Shown here: positions 17,013 through 24,667 of the stretch, piece after piece
Layout of the letters: the number at the start of each line of letters is the position of its first letter
Position numbering within the stretch: the stretch's first letter is position 1
Assembly (NCBI GenBank): GCA_023395255.1
Contig: JAEWZN010000015.1
Location: 1-43,322 of the forward strand
Source: Deferribacteres bacterium
Lineage (GTDB): Bacteria > Chrysiogenota > Deferribacteres > Deferribacterales > Geovibrionaceae
Reading direction: 5' to 3'
DNA length: 43,322 nt
Program-made: the position numbers and the translations under genes
Notes under the pieces: generated by a model
What the model was told of the DNA's origin: nothing
Database searches by the model: none
Seen by the model: the letters and a program-made list of their open reading frames with translations, nothing else

Positions 17013-17025
17013 TCCGTATTACGGA
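17013..17025 (-). promoter_or_regulatory. Short perfect palindrome after the sulfate-binding-protein gene
   Basis: TCCGTA-T-TACGGA begins 3 bases after the sbp stop codon. It lacks a following T-run, so it is not a standard terminator. It may stabilise the upstream message or be an RNA-processing site that raises binding-protein expression over the permeases. The role is inference only. Confidence 0.3.
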
Positions 17026-17027
17026 GT

Positions 17028-18032
17028 CTATCTTTTATAGATTTTGTCGAATGTTCCGCCGTCACTGAAATGAGTTTCCTGTGCCTTCTGCCATCCGCCG
17101 AAGACATCATCAATGGTGACAAGCTCTGTCTTAACAAATACGTTGCTGTATTTTTCAAGGACTTTAGGATCCCTCGGACGGTAGTAGTGCTTTCCGGCAA
17201 GTTCCTGCGCCTGCGGTGTATAAAGGTATTCCAGATAAGCGTTTGCCGCTTCACGCGTTCCGCGCTTGTCCACAACCCTGTCAACCACTGTAACGGGAGG
17301 TTCAGCGAGTATGCTGAGCGAAGGAACAACTATCTCGAACTTGCCCTTGCCGAGAGTATTCACCGCGAGGAAGGCCTCGTTCTCCCATGATATGAAGACA
17401 TCACCTATGCCTCTCTCAACAAAGGTTATGGTCGAGCCTCTCGCTCCGGAATCCAGAACAGGAACATTTCTGAAAATAGCTGAAAGAAACTCTGCGGCTT
17501 TTGCCTCGCTTCCTTTGTTATGCTTCAATGCGTAAGCCCATGCTGCAAGATAGTTCCATCTTGCTCCGCCGGAGGTTTTCGGGTTGGGCGTAATAACGGA
17601 AACACCGGGTTTAGCCAAATCATTCCAGTCTTTGATATTTTTCGGGTTGCCCGCTCTCACGAGGAAAACAATGGTGGAGGTATAGGGAGAGCTGTTCTGT
17701 TTGAGGCGTTTCTGCCAGTCTGCCGGAATGAGCTTGCCGTTCTGATGCAGCGCGTCCACATCATAAGCCAGTGCCAGAGTGACCACATCAGCCTCAAGCC
17801 CGTCAATAACTGAGCGCGCCTGCTTGCCTGAGCCGCCGTGCGACTGCCTGATGGTGACCTTATCCCCTGTCTTGCCCTGCCAGTACTTAGCAAACGCTGC
17901 GTTGTACTCTTCATAGAACTCCCTCGTGGGGTCGTATGAAACATTAAGGAGAGTTATATCCTTCGCAAACAGGCTCAAAGGAATAATCGTTAAGATAAAG
18001 ACCGTTAAAAGTTTCCCTAAGACATTTTTCAT
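17028..18032 (-). CDS. Periplasmic sulfate-binding protein
   Basis: A 334-aa solute-binding protein that captures sulfate (possibly thiosulfate) for the CysTWA transporter. A Sec signal peptide is evident ([23 protein letters not shown], cleavage before KDITL). The mature part begins [20 protein letters not shown] and contains [27 protein letters not shown] and [18 protein letters not shown], the family's sulfate-binding loops. It is sbp- or cysP-like; I cannot separate the two. First gene of the operon, with a strong AAAGGAGGG before ATG 18032. Confidence 0.95.
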   Translation of the reverse strand: MKNVLGKLLTVFILTIIPLSLFAKDITLLNVSYDPTREFYEEYNAAFAKYWQGKTGDKVTIRQSHGGSGKQARSVIDGLEADVVTLALAYDVDALHQNGKLIPADWQKRLKQNSSPYTSTIVFLVRAGNPKNIKDWNDLAKPGVSVITPNPKTSGGARWNYLAAWAYALKHNKGSEAKAAEFLSAIFRNVPVLDSGARGSTITFVERGIGDVFISWENEAFLAVNTLGKGKFEIVVPSLSILAEPPVTVVDRVVDKRGTREAANAYLEYLYTPQAQELAGKHYYRPRDPKVLEKYSNVFVKTELVTIDDVFGGWQKAQETHFSDGGTFDKIYKR

Positions 18033-18061
18033 GCGCGCCCTCCTTTTATCTTGTGGATCGA

Positions 18062-18090
18062 TAGATATTATAGATAAATAATTAAGTCAA
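18062..18090 (-). promoter_or_regulatory. Candidate promoter of the sulfate-assimilation operon
   Basis: On the minus strand TTGACT (18090-18085) is followed after 17 bases by TATCTA (18067-18062), 30 bases upstream of the sbp start. An alternative TATAAT lies at 18072-18067 but is only 12 bases from TTGACT. The motif ATAGAT occurs three times on the plus strand (18061, 18070, 18108) across this region and could be a repeated operator half-site. No known sulfur-regulator box is recognisable with confidence. Confidence 0.3.
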
Positions 18091-18205
18091 TAAAAAATAT
18101 GGATTTTATAGATGTTAAATTTTTAAAAAGCACTGAATAAATACTTAACTATTTCTCAATATGAGGCTATATGATAAATAAAATCAAAAATCACGAAGGG
18201 ATAAT

Positions 18206-18682
18206 ATGAAAAAACCGCAGGACAGCGTAGCAAAAGTGGCAGGTGCACTCAGGGAACTAGGTGTAAATACTGAGGTTTTAACTTTTTCACAGTCAACCAA
18301 AACCTCTCAGGAAGCAGCAGATGCAGCGGGCTGCGAACTGGCGCAGATAGCGAAATCAATTGTTTTCAGGGCAAAAAGCGCGGACAAGGCAGTGCTGGTT
18401 ATCACCAGCGGCGTAAACCGTGTGGATACAAAACTGATCAGGGATCACCTCGGTGAAAAGCCGGACAAGGCTGATGCAGACTTCGTAAGGGAAAAAACAG
18501 GGTATGTAATAGGCGGTGTTCCGGCCATTGCCCACAAAGAAGAGCCCATAGTTTTTCTGGATGAAACACTTATGGAGTTTACGGAAATATGGTCAGCCGC
18601 AGGCTCACCCTACTCCATCTATAAAATCACTCCGCAGGAGCTTCTGCGTATTACCGGGGCCAAAGTAATCAGGGTTTGCTGA
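18206..18682 (+). CDS. YbaK/aminoacyl-tRNA deacylase-domain protein
   Basis: A 158-aa stand-alone editing-domain protein of the YbaK/ProX family, which hydrolyses mischarged aminoacyl-tRNAs (typically Cys- or Ala-tRNA-Pro). Visible marks: the N-terminal TSQEAADAAGCELAQIAKSIVFRA block with the conserved Lys, VLVITSGVNRVD, TGYVIGGVPAIAH and the final GSPYSIYKITPQELLRITGAK. Starts behind GAAGGGA, divergent from the sulfate operon with about 170 AT-rich bases between them. Which mischarged tRNA it corrects cannot be seen. Confidence 0.92.
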   Translation: MKKPQDSVAKVAGALRELGVNTEVLTFSQSTKTSQEAADAAGCELAQIAKSIVFRAKSADKAVLVITSGVNRVDTKLIRDHLGEKPDKADADFVREKTGYVIGGVPAIAHKEEPIVFLDETLMEFTEIWSAAGSPYSIYKITPQELLRITGAKVIRVC

Positions 18683-18744
18683 TAAAAAAACACGATACGT
18701 TAAAGCAATCATGGTATAGTTTAAGAAAAACAGTGAGGGGAAGT

Positions 18745-18975
18745 ATGAGTATTCTGATTGCAGCCATGATCTTCTTTTCCGCTCAGTCTGCGGACTGCTC
18801 ACAGGCATCAATTAAAACGGAATACATCTCAGATTCCGTACACACCGCTTACATATACCCCATGGAGGATGAGCGCAGAGGCTGCTGCTCCAAACACGGC
18901 GGCGTATGCGGATGTTCAAACGGCAGAGCCCTGTGCTGCGACGGGACACTGAGCCCGACATGCGGGTGTGACTAG
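18745..18975 (+). CDS. Small secreted cysteine-rich protein
   Basis: A 76-aa protein. ATG 18745 has GAGGGGA just upstream; the longer frame from 18676 lacks one. The N-terminus SILIAAMIFFSAQSA looks like a short Sec signal peptide. The C-terminus from about residue 46 is dense in Cys and Gly: GCCSKHGGVCGC, then GRALCCDGTLSPTCGC. This CCSxHGGVxGC/CxDGTxSPxCxC pattern recurs at the ends of assorted exported bacterial proteins, and its function is unknown. Nine cysteines suggest disulfides or metal binding. Lies 62 bases after the YbaK-type gene and is followed directly by a repeat cluster. Confidence 0.75.
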   Translation: MSILIAAMIFFSAQSADCSQASIKTEYISDSVHTAYIYPMEDERRGCCSKHGGVCGCSNGRALCCDGTLSPTCGCD

Positions 18976-19165
18976 TTTATATCGCAGAGCCCGCGTCCTC
19001 TTTATATCGCAGAGCCCGCATCCTGCGGCTCTGCTGAAAACGCTCGCGGACGGCTGAACCGTCCTTCGCTCCGCACGGCGCAGCCACTTCCGTGTGGCTG
19101 TTTATGTCCTTATTTATATCGCAGAGCCCACATCCTGCGGCTCTGCTGAAACCGCTCGCGGACGG
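18976..19165. repeat. REP-like cluster, three copies of a hairpin repeat
   Basis: The unit beginning TTTATATCGCAGAGCCC occurs at 18976-18998 (truncated), 19001-19053 and 19113-19165. The last two are 53 bases long and nearly identical. Each full unit contains GCAGAGC/GCTCTGC arms that fold with CGCA/TGCG into a stem of about 11 bp. Between copies lie further hairpins, GGACGG/CCGTCC (19048-19064) and AGCCAC/GTGGCT (19082-19099). The 289 bases between the small cysteine-rich gene and the EamA gene are otherwise non-coding. Confidence 0.85.
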
Positions 19166-19180
19166 GTGACATTACTCACT

Positions 19181-19208
19181 GTCATTGCGAACGTCAGTGA
19201 AGCAATCT
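19181..19208. repeat. Fragment of a TCATTGCGA...GAAGCAATCTC-type interspersed repeat
   Basis: The stretch GTCATTGCGAACGTC followed by AGTGAAGCAATCTC matches the common bacterial interspersed palindromic motif with ATTGC/GCAAT arms known from many unrelated genomes. One copy is visible, next to the REP-like cluster. Confidence 0.5.
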
Positions 19209-19264
19209 CTCACATTGCAGCAAAATTTCAGGTTAATTCCTCAGTCTGAACCGTTTTCCGGAGC

Positions 19265-20140
19265 TTATGCTGCTTTAGCCTTTTTATTGATCAGATAAAC
19301 CGCACAGAGGGCGATCGCACCGCCTGTGAATGTGCTCCACGCCACCTTCTCACCGAGGAAAAGCATGCTGAAAAGCAGCGCACTCACAGGAACGAGGAAA
19401 ACAAATGAGCTGGCCTTGTCAGAGCCCAGTTTAGAAGCACATATGAAATAAACAGATGAACCGAACGTAGTCGCAAATACCGCAAGCAGGAAAAGATTCA
19501 GCCAGAACAGCCAGTCGAACGAGGCCATGCTGCCCACATCACCCTTCATATAAGCAAAAATGAACAGCGTGGTGAACAGGGAGAGGTAAAAGTTAAACCC
19601 TATGGGTGACAAAATAGTTTTCACCCGTGCACTGAGGTTTGTGAGCGCAGCCCATGTCACCGCGGCAAGGAGAAAAAACACATTTCCGCTGTGAAACAGA
19701 GCGTACCAGTCCATTTCCCATATTCTTAAAATAAACCCCGCACCCACAGCGCCTATGCAGAGCCCTATCACATCTTTTTTCAGGAACCCGCCGCGGGAAA
19801 TAAGCTTATTGATAAAATAAGTTACCGCAGGGATGAGTGTGGTGGTGAGAACACCGCCTATGCTCGCCAGCCCCTTGCTGAGCCCCATGAAGAAAAAGAA
19901 GTTATACACAAGAAGCAGAACAGCCCCGCCCAGTGCGGCAAAAAAACCTGTCCTGCGGAAGCGGAAACCCTCCTTAAGAACAAGCATAACGGGAACGAGG
20001 GTAAGTGTAGTAAGGGCGAACCGCCAGAAGATAAGCTGGTCAGGCGCGGCATAACGCACAAGCATTTTGGCGTTTATCCATGATCCCCCCCAGGAGATCA
20101 TAACCAGAAACATTAAGAACATCAGGAGCATATTTGACAT
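19265..20140 (-). CDS. EamA/DMT-superfamily transporter
   Basis: A 291-aa inner-membrane protein with about ten transmembrane helices in two repeated EamA halves. The first begins MFLVMISWGGSWINAKML with IFWRFALTTLTLVPVM; the second begins near VTWAALTNLSARV. The end is Lys-rich and cytoplasmic (NKKAKAA). The family exports or exchanges amino acids, nucleotide precursors and other metabolites; the substrate is not predictable here. It stands alone, with the REP-like cluster downstream and the lipoprotein terminator upstream. Confidence 0.9.
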   Translation of the reverse strand: MSNMLLMFLMFLVMISWGGSWINAKMLVRYAAPDQLIFWRFALTTLTLVPVMLVLKEGFRFRRTGFFAALGGAVLLLVYNFFFFMGLSKGLASIGGVLTTTLIPAVTYFINKLISRGGFLKKDVIGLCIGAVGAGFILRIWEMDWYALFHSGNVFFLLAAVTWAALTNLSARVKTILSPIGFNFYLSLFTTLFIFAYMKGDVGSMASFDWLFWLNLFLLAVFATTFGSSVYFICASKLGSDKASSFVFLVPVSALLFSMLFLGEKVAWSTFTGGAIALCAVYLINKKAKAA

Positions 20141-20211
20141 TCTTTATTCTATTCCCAAATAAGGGAGTTTGAAAAGCGGAAATGTGAAAGAGTTTGTAAA
20201 GTTTTAAAACA

Positions 20212-20236
20212 CATGAAGGGGGCTCAGGCCCCCTCC
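20212..20236 (-). terminator. Terminator of the barrel-lipoprotein operon
   Basis: GGGGGC (20218-20223) and GCCCCC (20228-20233) form a tight hairpin with a 4-base loop, extended by three outer pairs. On the minus strand it is followed by TTCATGTGTTTT, a weak T-tract. It begins 10 bases past the lipoprotein stop. Confidence 0.65.
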
Positions 20237-20246
20237 GGTTTGGTTA

Positions 20247-21251
20247 TTAAGGATTTGTCATAAATGAAGTTTCAGACACCGACATATTGCACCCGTTAGA
20301 GGTTATAATATGAAACATATACCAGCCGTTTGCTTTAAGCGTACCTGCAGGTATAGTGTATGAAACTGCGGAAACACCTAAGCTTATATTGGTTTCATCA
20401 TCCGTATCAGCATCTATTATCCGCACTGCAACAGCCGTAAACTCATTGCTGCCGGAATTAACCGGAAGTGTCCATGTAATTGTATTAGCTGCGGAAGCGT
20501 CAACATGGGGCGGAATTGCGTCTATGACTGCAGCATCAGTAAAAATCTGATCGGTAAAGAACATTCTGTCCTCAAAGTCGCTTTGCCCGAACATATTGGT
20601 AAAAAATGCCCTTGCGGTAAATGTGTCGCCAGTTGTGAGAGTTCCGCTGTAGACACCTTCAAACCCGCCTTCTGCGTCAGCACCGCTGATTTCAACTGCC
20701 GAAGAGAAATTAACCATATTCACAGGACCATAAAAATCTGTGAGGTTATTATCGGAAATAACGTAAAAAGAACCCACGGAATCAGCATAACTCACTGCAA
20801 GATTTGAAGCGCCGTTATACATTGAACCCACGCAGAATGACGGCAGACTGGCCTCATACTGCCCTTTTGTGAGCCTGACATAGAGATCCAGATTATTTGA
20901 ACCGGGCTGAACAACAAGAGAAGCAGAGCCATAGTACACCATACTGTCTTCGGCATATCCGTAGACCTTGAAGTAATACTTATCACCGTCGGTAAGGCCT
21001 GAAACCGTAAAACTGCCGCTGCCTTCATTGTAAAGCTGAAGCAGGTCGTAACTGTCCTTAGTAATATTCAGGTCTTCATTTGCAACAATCAGATAAAGGG
21101 ATTCAAGAGCCATTGCCGATCTCTCCTCAGGCTGCTCAAACCTGAGATTCATTGAAAGCCCGCCCTCATCTTTTGAACCGGAGGAACCACCGCATGCCGT
21201 AATAGCCGCAAAAGCAAGAGCCAGAAGGATAAGTTTGAATATATTTCTCAT
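20247..21251 (-). CDS. Putative lipoprotein of unknown function
   Basis: A 334-aa protein with a lipoprotein signal: a hydrophobic segment ending in the lipobox ITAC, giving a lipidated Cys at residue 20 followed by a Gly/Ser/Lys linker. The rest is rich in beta-strand-forming and acidic residues. The end (VDASAANTITWTLPV, AVAVRIIDADTDDETN, LKANGWYMFHIITSNG) resembles a fibronectin type III-like beta-sandwich. I recognise no enzyme motif. It is 18 bases behind an outer-membrane-barrel gene and probably acts with it at the cell envelope. Confidence 0.8.
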   Translation of the reverse strand: MRNIFKLILLALAFAAITACGGSSGSKDEGGLSMNLRFEQPEERSAMALESLYLIVANEDLNITKDSYDLLQLYNEGSGSFTVSGLTDGDKYYFKVYGYAEDSMVYYGSASLVVQPGSNNLDLYVRLTKGQYEASLPSFCVGSMYNGASNLAVSYADSVGSFYVISDNNLTDFYGPVNMVNFSSAVEISGADAEGGFEGVYSGTLTTGDTFTARAFFTNMFGQSDFEDRMFFTDQIFTDAAVIDAIPPHVDASAANTITWTLPVNSGSNEFTAVAVRIIDADTDDETNISLGVSAVSYTIPAGTLKANGWYMFHIITSNGCNMSVSETSFMTNP

Positions 21252-21268
21252 TTCACCGCTCCTTATGC

Positions 21269-22231
21269 CTAAAACCTTGTGTACACTGAGGCAGTAAAGC
21301 CTATGCTTCTGTCTTCCTCATCATCAACGCTGTTATCGTATCCGGTAGCAACAGGAATCACCACGCCGAGCTCAATCCAGTATTTGCTGTAAGCTTTGTA
21401 TGTGCCGGAAAGAATGAGATCAAGGGCATTTACGGCATCTCCGCTGTCTTTCCACCCCTGTCCGGCAAGCCGGGACTCGCCTTCCGCCACGTAAGTATAT
21501 TTCAGCTTGCTGTTCAGTCTGAGTTTATCCGTTGTCTGATGCTGCAGACCGCCCATGGCGAATAACTGATTTCCCCGCCTGAGTTCTTCTTCTGTGTTGA
21601 AAATTTTGTATTTAGTATCAGTAAAATATCTTAGCCCTGCCTCACCGAGAACCGTAAATGCGGACTGCCCCAGCCTGTAAATCAGGCTTTGTGAAAGGAA
21701 GAAAGAATAGCCGCCTGAACCCAGCGGAACCGCATATCCTCCGTCCTCTGCCTCAGCGTCCCCTGTGGGGAGAGTCACAGAGAAGCTTGTAACTGACTCA
21801 GAGTCCGTATTGCTGAAAGCCAGCCACCCGAACCCGACAGAAATATCGCCCAGCCCTGCCTTGCTGTATTTTTTGCCCTCGTGTTCAACAGTTCTTCGAA
21901 CCAGAGGAAAAGAAGCGGCCAGTTTCAGCCTGTCACTGATTTTATAACTCACCGGAACGGAGTAAATCTGGTAATACTCGCTTATAAAGGCTGAAAAGCC
22001 AATAATGTAGTTCCCGCCTTCCGCCTGCGGCTCAAAGGAACCGTCACCGCTGATCCTTCCGGTTATTAAGTCATCCCCGCCGTAGATAATCTGATCAGTT
22101 CCTCCGCCAAGTTCATGCTGATTTGAAGCGGTGTTTTCGTATCCGAGATTCAGATTTACATCACCCGCAAAAGAAGCACCGGCAGACAGCATGATAATAA
22201 CAAGCATTAATACTCTTATGCCCTTACCCAT
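21269..22231 (-). CDS. Outer-membrane beta-barrel protein of unknown function
   Basis: A 320-aa protein with a Sec signal peptide (MLVIIMLSAGASFA, cut before GDVNL). The mature part has alternating amphipathic strands and a final Phe (SVYTRF), as expected for a BAM-assembled barrel. Blocks such as YSVPVSYKISDRLKLAASFPLV, GLGDISVGFGW and TSFSVTLPTGDAE resemble the MetA-pathway-of-phenol-degradation/transporter-like barrel family, whose role is poorly defined. ATG 22231 has GGAAGG 8 bases upstream, better than the GTG at 22240. First gene of a two-gene operon with the lipoprotein. Confidence 0.8.
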   Translation of the reverse strand: MGKGIRVLMLVIIMLSAGASFAGDVNLNLGYENTASNQHELGGGTDQIIYGGDDLITGRISGDGSFEPQAEGGNYIIGFSAFISEYYQIYSVPVSYKISDRLKLAASFPLVRRTVEHEGKKYSKAGLGDISVGFGWLAFSNTDSESVTSFSVTLPTGDAEAEDGGYAVPLGSGGYSFFLSQSLIYRLGQSAFTVLGEAGLRYFTDTKYKIFNTEEELRRGNQLFAMGGLQHQTTDKLRLNSKLKYTYVAEGESRLAGQGWKDSGDAVNALDLILSGTYKAYSKYWIELGVVIPVATGYDNSVDDEEDRSIGFTASVYTRF

Positions 22232-22339
22232 ATAACACACCTTCCCGAATTATTTATACACTAGTTTAATATATAAATATCGGAAAATCCAATGAACCTC
22301 AGTTCAGGAAAAGATTAAAAAATTATGATTGATACAAAA

Positions 22340-22378
22340 AGGATTTTCCGCCGGAAACGCAGACTCCCGACGGAAAAT
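22340..22378 (-). terminator. Terminator of the HAD/isochorismatase-like operon
   Basis: ATTTTCCG (22343-22350) and CGGAAAAT (22371-22378) are perfect inverted arms with further pairing inside. On the minus strand the hairpin is followed by CCTTTTTG. It begins 17 bases past the stop of the isochorismatase-like gene. Confidence 0.7.
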
Positions 22379-22394
22379 ACATATGATATGACAA

Positions 22395-22943
22395 TTATTT
22401 GATGAGTTTTGAAACTTCCTTGAACTCAGGCGTTCCGGCAGCACCGAGAAGCTGAAAGAGAACAGTTTCGGAAACGGTGACAGCAGCGCCCGCCTTCTCC
22501 ATATATCTCAGTCCTATTTCCCAGTTGAACTTGGCACGGGAGCATACGGAATCAGCAACCACATGAACATTGAAGCCGTTTGCGATGAGATCCACAGCAG
22601 TCTGGAGAACGCACACATGGGTTTCCATTCCGGTGAGGATCACATTTTTTATGCCCTCGTTTTTCAGTTTTTCCACAAAAGACTTCTCTCCGCAGCACGA
22701 AAAGGTAACTTTTTCGAAATATTCCTCTCCTGCTTCTTCAACGATCTCCTTCACTGTGCCGCCCAGCCCTTTGGTGTACTGCTGGGTGACGAGAACAGGG
22801 GAGCCTATGATCTTAAAGCCCTTGATAAGCTTGATTATGTTGTTTCTGATGCGTTCGTAAACCTTGGGGTCCATAGCGGGGATAAGCCTTTCCTGAACAT
22901 CAACCACTATAAGTGCCGTGTCTTGTTTAGAAATTCTGAACAT
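22395..22943 (-). CDS. Isochorismatase-family hydrolase
   Basis: A 182-aa cysteine hydrolase of the isochorismatase/nicotinamidase superfamily. The catalytic triad is visible: Asp15 (IVVDVQERL), Lys78 (YFEKVTFS) and Cys111 (GMETHVCVLQT). It resembles the YcaC-like subgroup of unknown substrate rather than nicotinamidase, since the metal-binding DxH motif of the latter is absent. ATG 22943 has GGAGG 6 bases upstream; the TTG at 22949 is the alternative. It follows the HAD gene by 14 bases and is probably cotranscribed. Confidence 0.88.
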   Translation of the reverse strand: MFRISKQDTALIVVDVQERLIPAMDPKVYERIRNNIIKLIKGFKIIGSPVLVTQQYTKGLGGTVKEIVEEAGEEYFEKVTFSCCGEKSFVEKLKNEGIKNVILTGMETHVCVLQTAVDLIANGFNVHVVADSVCSRAKFNWEIGLRYMEKAGAAVTVSETVLFQLLGAAGTPEFKEVSKLIK

Positions 22944-22957
22944 AAGCAACCTCCGTA

Positions 22958-23557
22958 CTAAATTTCCACATATTTTTTCAGTTCATCAGCCGTCTGTTCA
23001 AAGGTTTCATACAGTACGGCATTCATCCCCACGCCGAGAGCACGGGCGATATTTCCCTTATTATCATCAATAAACACCGCTTCCTGCGGAAAAATGTTCA
23101 GCTTATTACAGGTTTCTGTAAAATATGCAGGGTTCTGCTTGCTGTTTCCGTCGTGGTATGAGTTGAAAACATGCTGAAAGCTCTTAAAAAAGCCGTCCCT
23201 TTCATTCAGTTCATCCAGCCAGTGGGTCTGATCGCTCAGGATTGCCGTTCTGTATTTCCTGCCAAGTTTTTCAGCCAGTTCAATCACATACGGGCGCACC
23301 ACAAATCTGGGGAGGATCTCATTCCTCAGTTCCGTGACGCTCATGGGCAGGCTGACCTGTTTTTTCACTGCTTCCCAGTAGCCGTATTCATCCACCTTAC
23401 CCAGACAGAAGCCGGTGTCGGTGATTGCCTGAACACAGAGCTCAAAAAATCCCTCAGGCTCGTGACCGCATTTCTCTGCGATTATCCTCACCCCTTTTGC
23501 CCAGCCTTCCTCGGCTATCACTCCGCCGAAATCGAAAATAACAGTTGAAACTTTCAT
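22958..23557 (-). CDS. HAD-superfamily hydrolase (subfamily IA)
   Basis: A 199-aa haloacid dehalogenase-like phosphatase. Motif I is TVIFDFGGVI, with the nucleophile Asp but Gly in place of the second Asp, as in many YihX-like members. Motif II is ILSDQTHW, the Lys of motif III is in NSKQNPAYF, and motif IV is AVFIDDNKGNI. A helical cap lies between motifs I and II. Likely acts on a small phosphorylated metabolite; substrate unknown. ATG 23557 follows AAGGGA. First gene of a pair with the isochorismatase-like hydrolase, divergent from mnmA. Confidence 0.88.
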   Translation of the reverse strand: MKVSTVIFDFGGVIAEEGWAKGVRIIAEKCGHEPEGFFELCVQAITDTGFCLGKVDEYGYWEAVKKQVSLPMSVTELRNEILPRFVVRPYVIELAEKLGRKYRTAILSDQTHWLDELNERDGFFKSFQHVFNSYHDGNSKQNPAYFTETCNKLNIFPQEAVFIDDNKGNIARALGVGMNAVLYETFEQTADELKKYVEI

Positions 23558-23632
23558 CAAATCCCTTTTAATACATACTGTTCATAATAACTGCTAACAT
23601 TCCGTACTCAAAAAGTAAAGAAAGGAAAATAA

Positions 23633-24667
23633 ATGAAAGAAAAAGTTATGGTTGCCATGAGCGGCGGCGTGGACAGCACAACCTGCGCCATGCTTATGCT
23701 TGAGCAGGGGTATGACGTAACCGGCGTGACCCTGCATTTATTCGACGGACAGGAACAGGCGCTCTCAGATGCGGAAGCCTGCGCAAAGCAGCTCGGCATT
23801 AAATGGTACGCCGCTGATTACCGCAAGTTCTTCGGAGAGGATGTAATATCATACTTCATCCGCACATATAAACTCGGCAAAACCCCCAACCCCTGCTGCC
23901 ACTGCAACCACGGGGCAAAATTCAACTACCTTTACAGAGAGATGAAGGCCGAAGCCTGTACTGCGCTTATCTCAGGTCATTATGCCCGTATAGTGGAGCA
24001 CAACGGCAAAAAACTTGTGGCAAAGGGGCTGGATAAAAACAAGGATCAGTCCTATTATTTATGTCTGATGGAGCCTTATCAGCTTGATGTAATCCGCTTT
24101 CCTCTGGGTGAGATGACAAAGGATCAGACCCGGAAGCTCGCCTTGGAGTTCGGTCTTTCCGTTGCGGAGAAAAAGGACAGTCAGGAAGTCTGCTTCCTCA
24201 TGGGAGGCGACTACAGGGACTATCTGCGCGGCAAGCTCAAAGACAAGGACATAAAAAAGGGAAGCTTCATACTGGACGGCAAGCCCCTTAAAGAGCATGA
24301 CGGAATAGTTTTCTACACAGTCGGACAGAGAAAAGGTCTCGGAATAGGTTACCACGAGCCGCTTTATGTGAGCTCCATAGATCCCAAAAGCGGTGATGTG
24401 CATCTGGGCATCAAAGAGGAATCGGCCAAACGCGGTGTTAAGCTCAAGGACTGTATATTTGCCGATGCAGACAGCTATATCCGCAGGGCAAAGGCCCGCC
24501 TGCGCTACAGGATGACGGAAGCGCCCTGCACTCTGGAGATTCTTCCTGACGCAAAAGCGGTTCTGCTGTTTGATGAACCGCAGCTTTCACCCGCGCCGGG
24601 TCAGGTTGCGGCTGTATATGACGGAGAGGTGCTGCTTGGCGGCGGTTTTATTGAATCGGTATTTTAA
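23633..24667 (+). CDS. mnmA: tRNA-specific 2-thiouridylase
   Basis: A 344-aa enzyme adding sulfur to U34 of tRNA-Lys, -Glu and -Gln after adenylating the base. The PP-loop SGGVDST is at residues 10-16. The conserved catalytic pair aligns with Cys91 (TPNPCCHCN) and Cys187 (KDSQEVCF). GQRKGLGIG and the C-terminal barrel are present. Cys88 replaces the Asp usual in TPNPD, so the enzyme carries three cysteines that could hold an iron-sulfur cluster. Starts behind AAAGGA; its 3' end overlaps a larE-like gene by 32 bases. Confidence 0.96.
   Translation: MKEKVMVAMSGGVDSTTCAMLMLEQGYDVTGVTLHLFDGQEQALSDAEACAKQLGIKWYAADYRKFFGEDVISYFIRTYKLGKTPNPCCHCNHGAKFNYLYREMKAEACTALISGHYARIVEHNGKKLVAKGLDKNKDQSYYLCLMEPYQLDVIRFPLGEMTKDQTRKLALEFGLSVAEKKDSQEVCFLMGGDYRDYLRGKLKDKDIKKGSFILDGKPLKEHDGIVFYTVGQRKGLGIGYHEPLYVSSIDPKSGDVHLGIKEESAKRGVKLKDCIFADADSYIRRAKARLRYRMTEAPCTLEILPDAKAVLLFDEPQLSPAPGQVAAVYDGEVLLGGGFIESVF

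Noticed and set aside
18033..18205. SAM or other sulfur-related riboswitch upstream of the sulfate operon
   Set aside because: The region is AT-rich and lacks the GC-paired stems and conserved cores of known riboswitches.
18976..19208. CRISPR array
   Set aside because: Three unequal copies with internal hairpins and irregular spacing, no uniform spacers and no cas genes; a REP-like cluster fits better.
24570..24635. Longer larE-like frame starting at 24570 within mnmA
   Set aside because: The added residues are an out-of-frame reading of mnmA, with no ribosome-binding site; TTG 24636 has one at ideal distance and matches family length.
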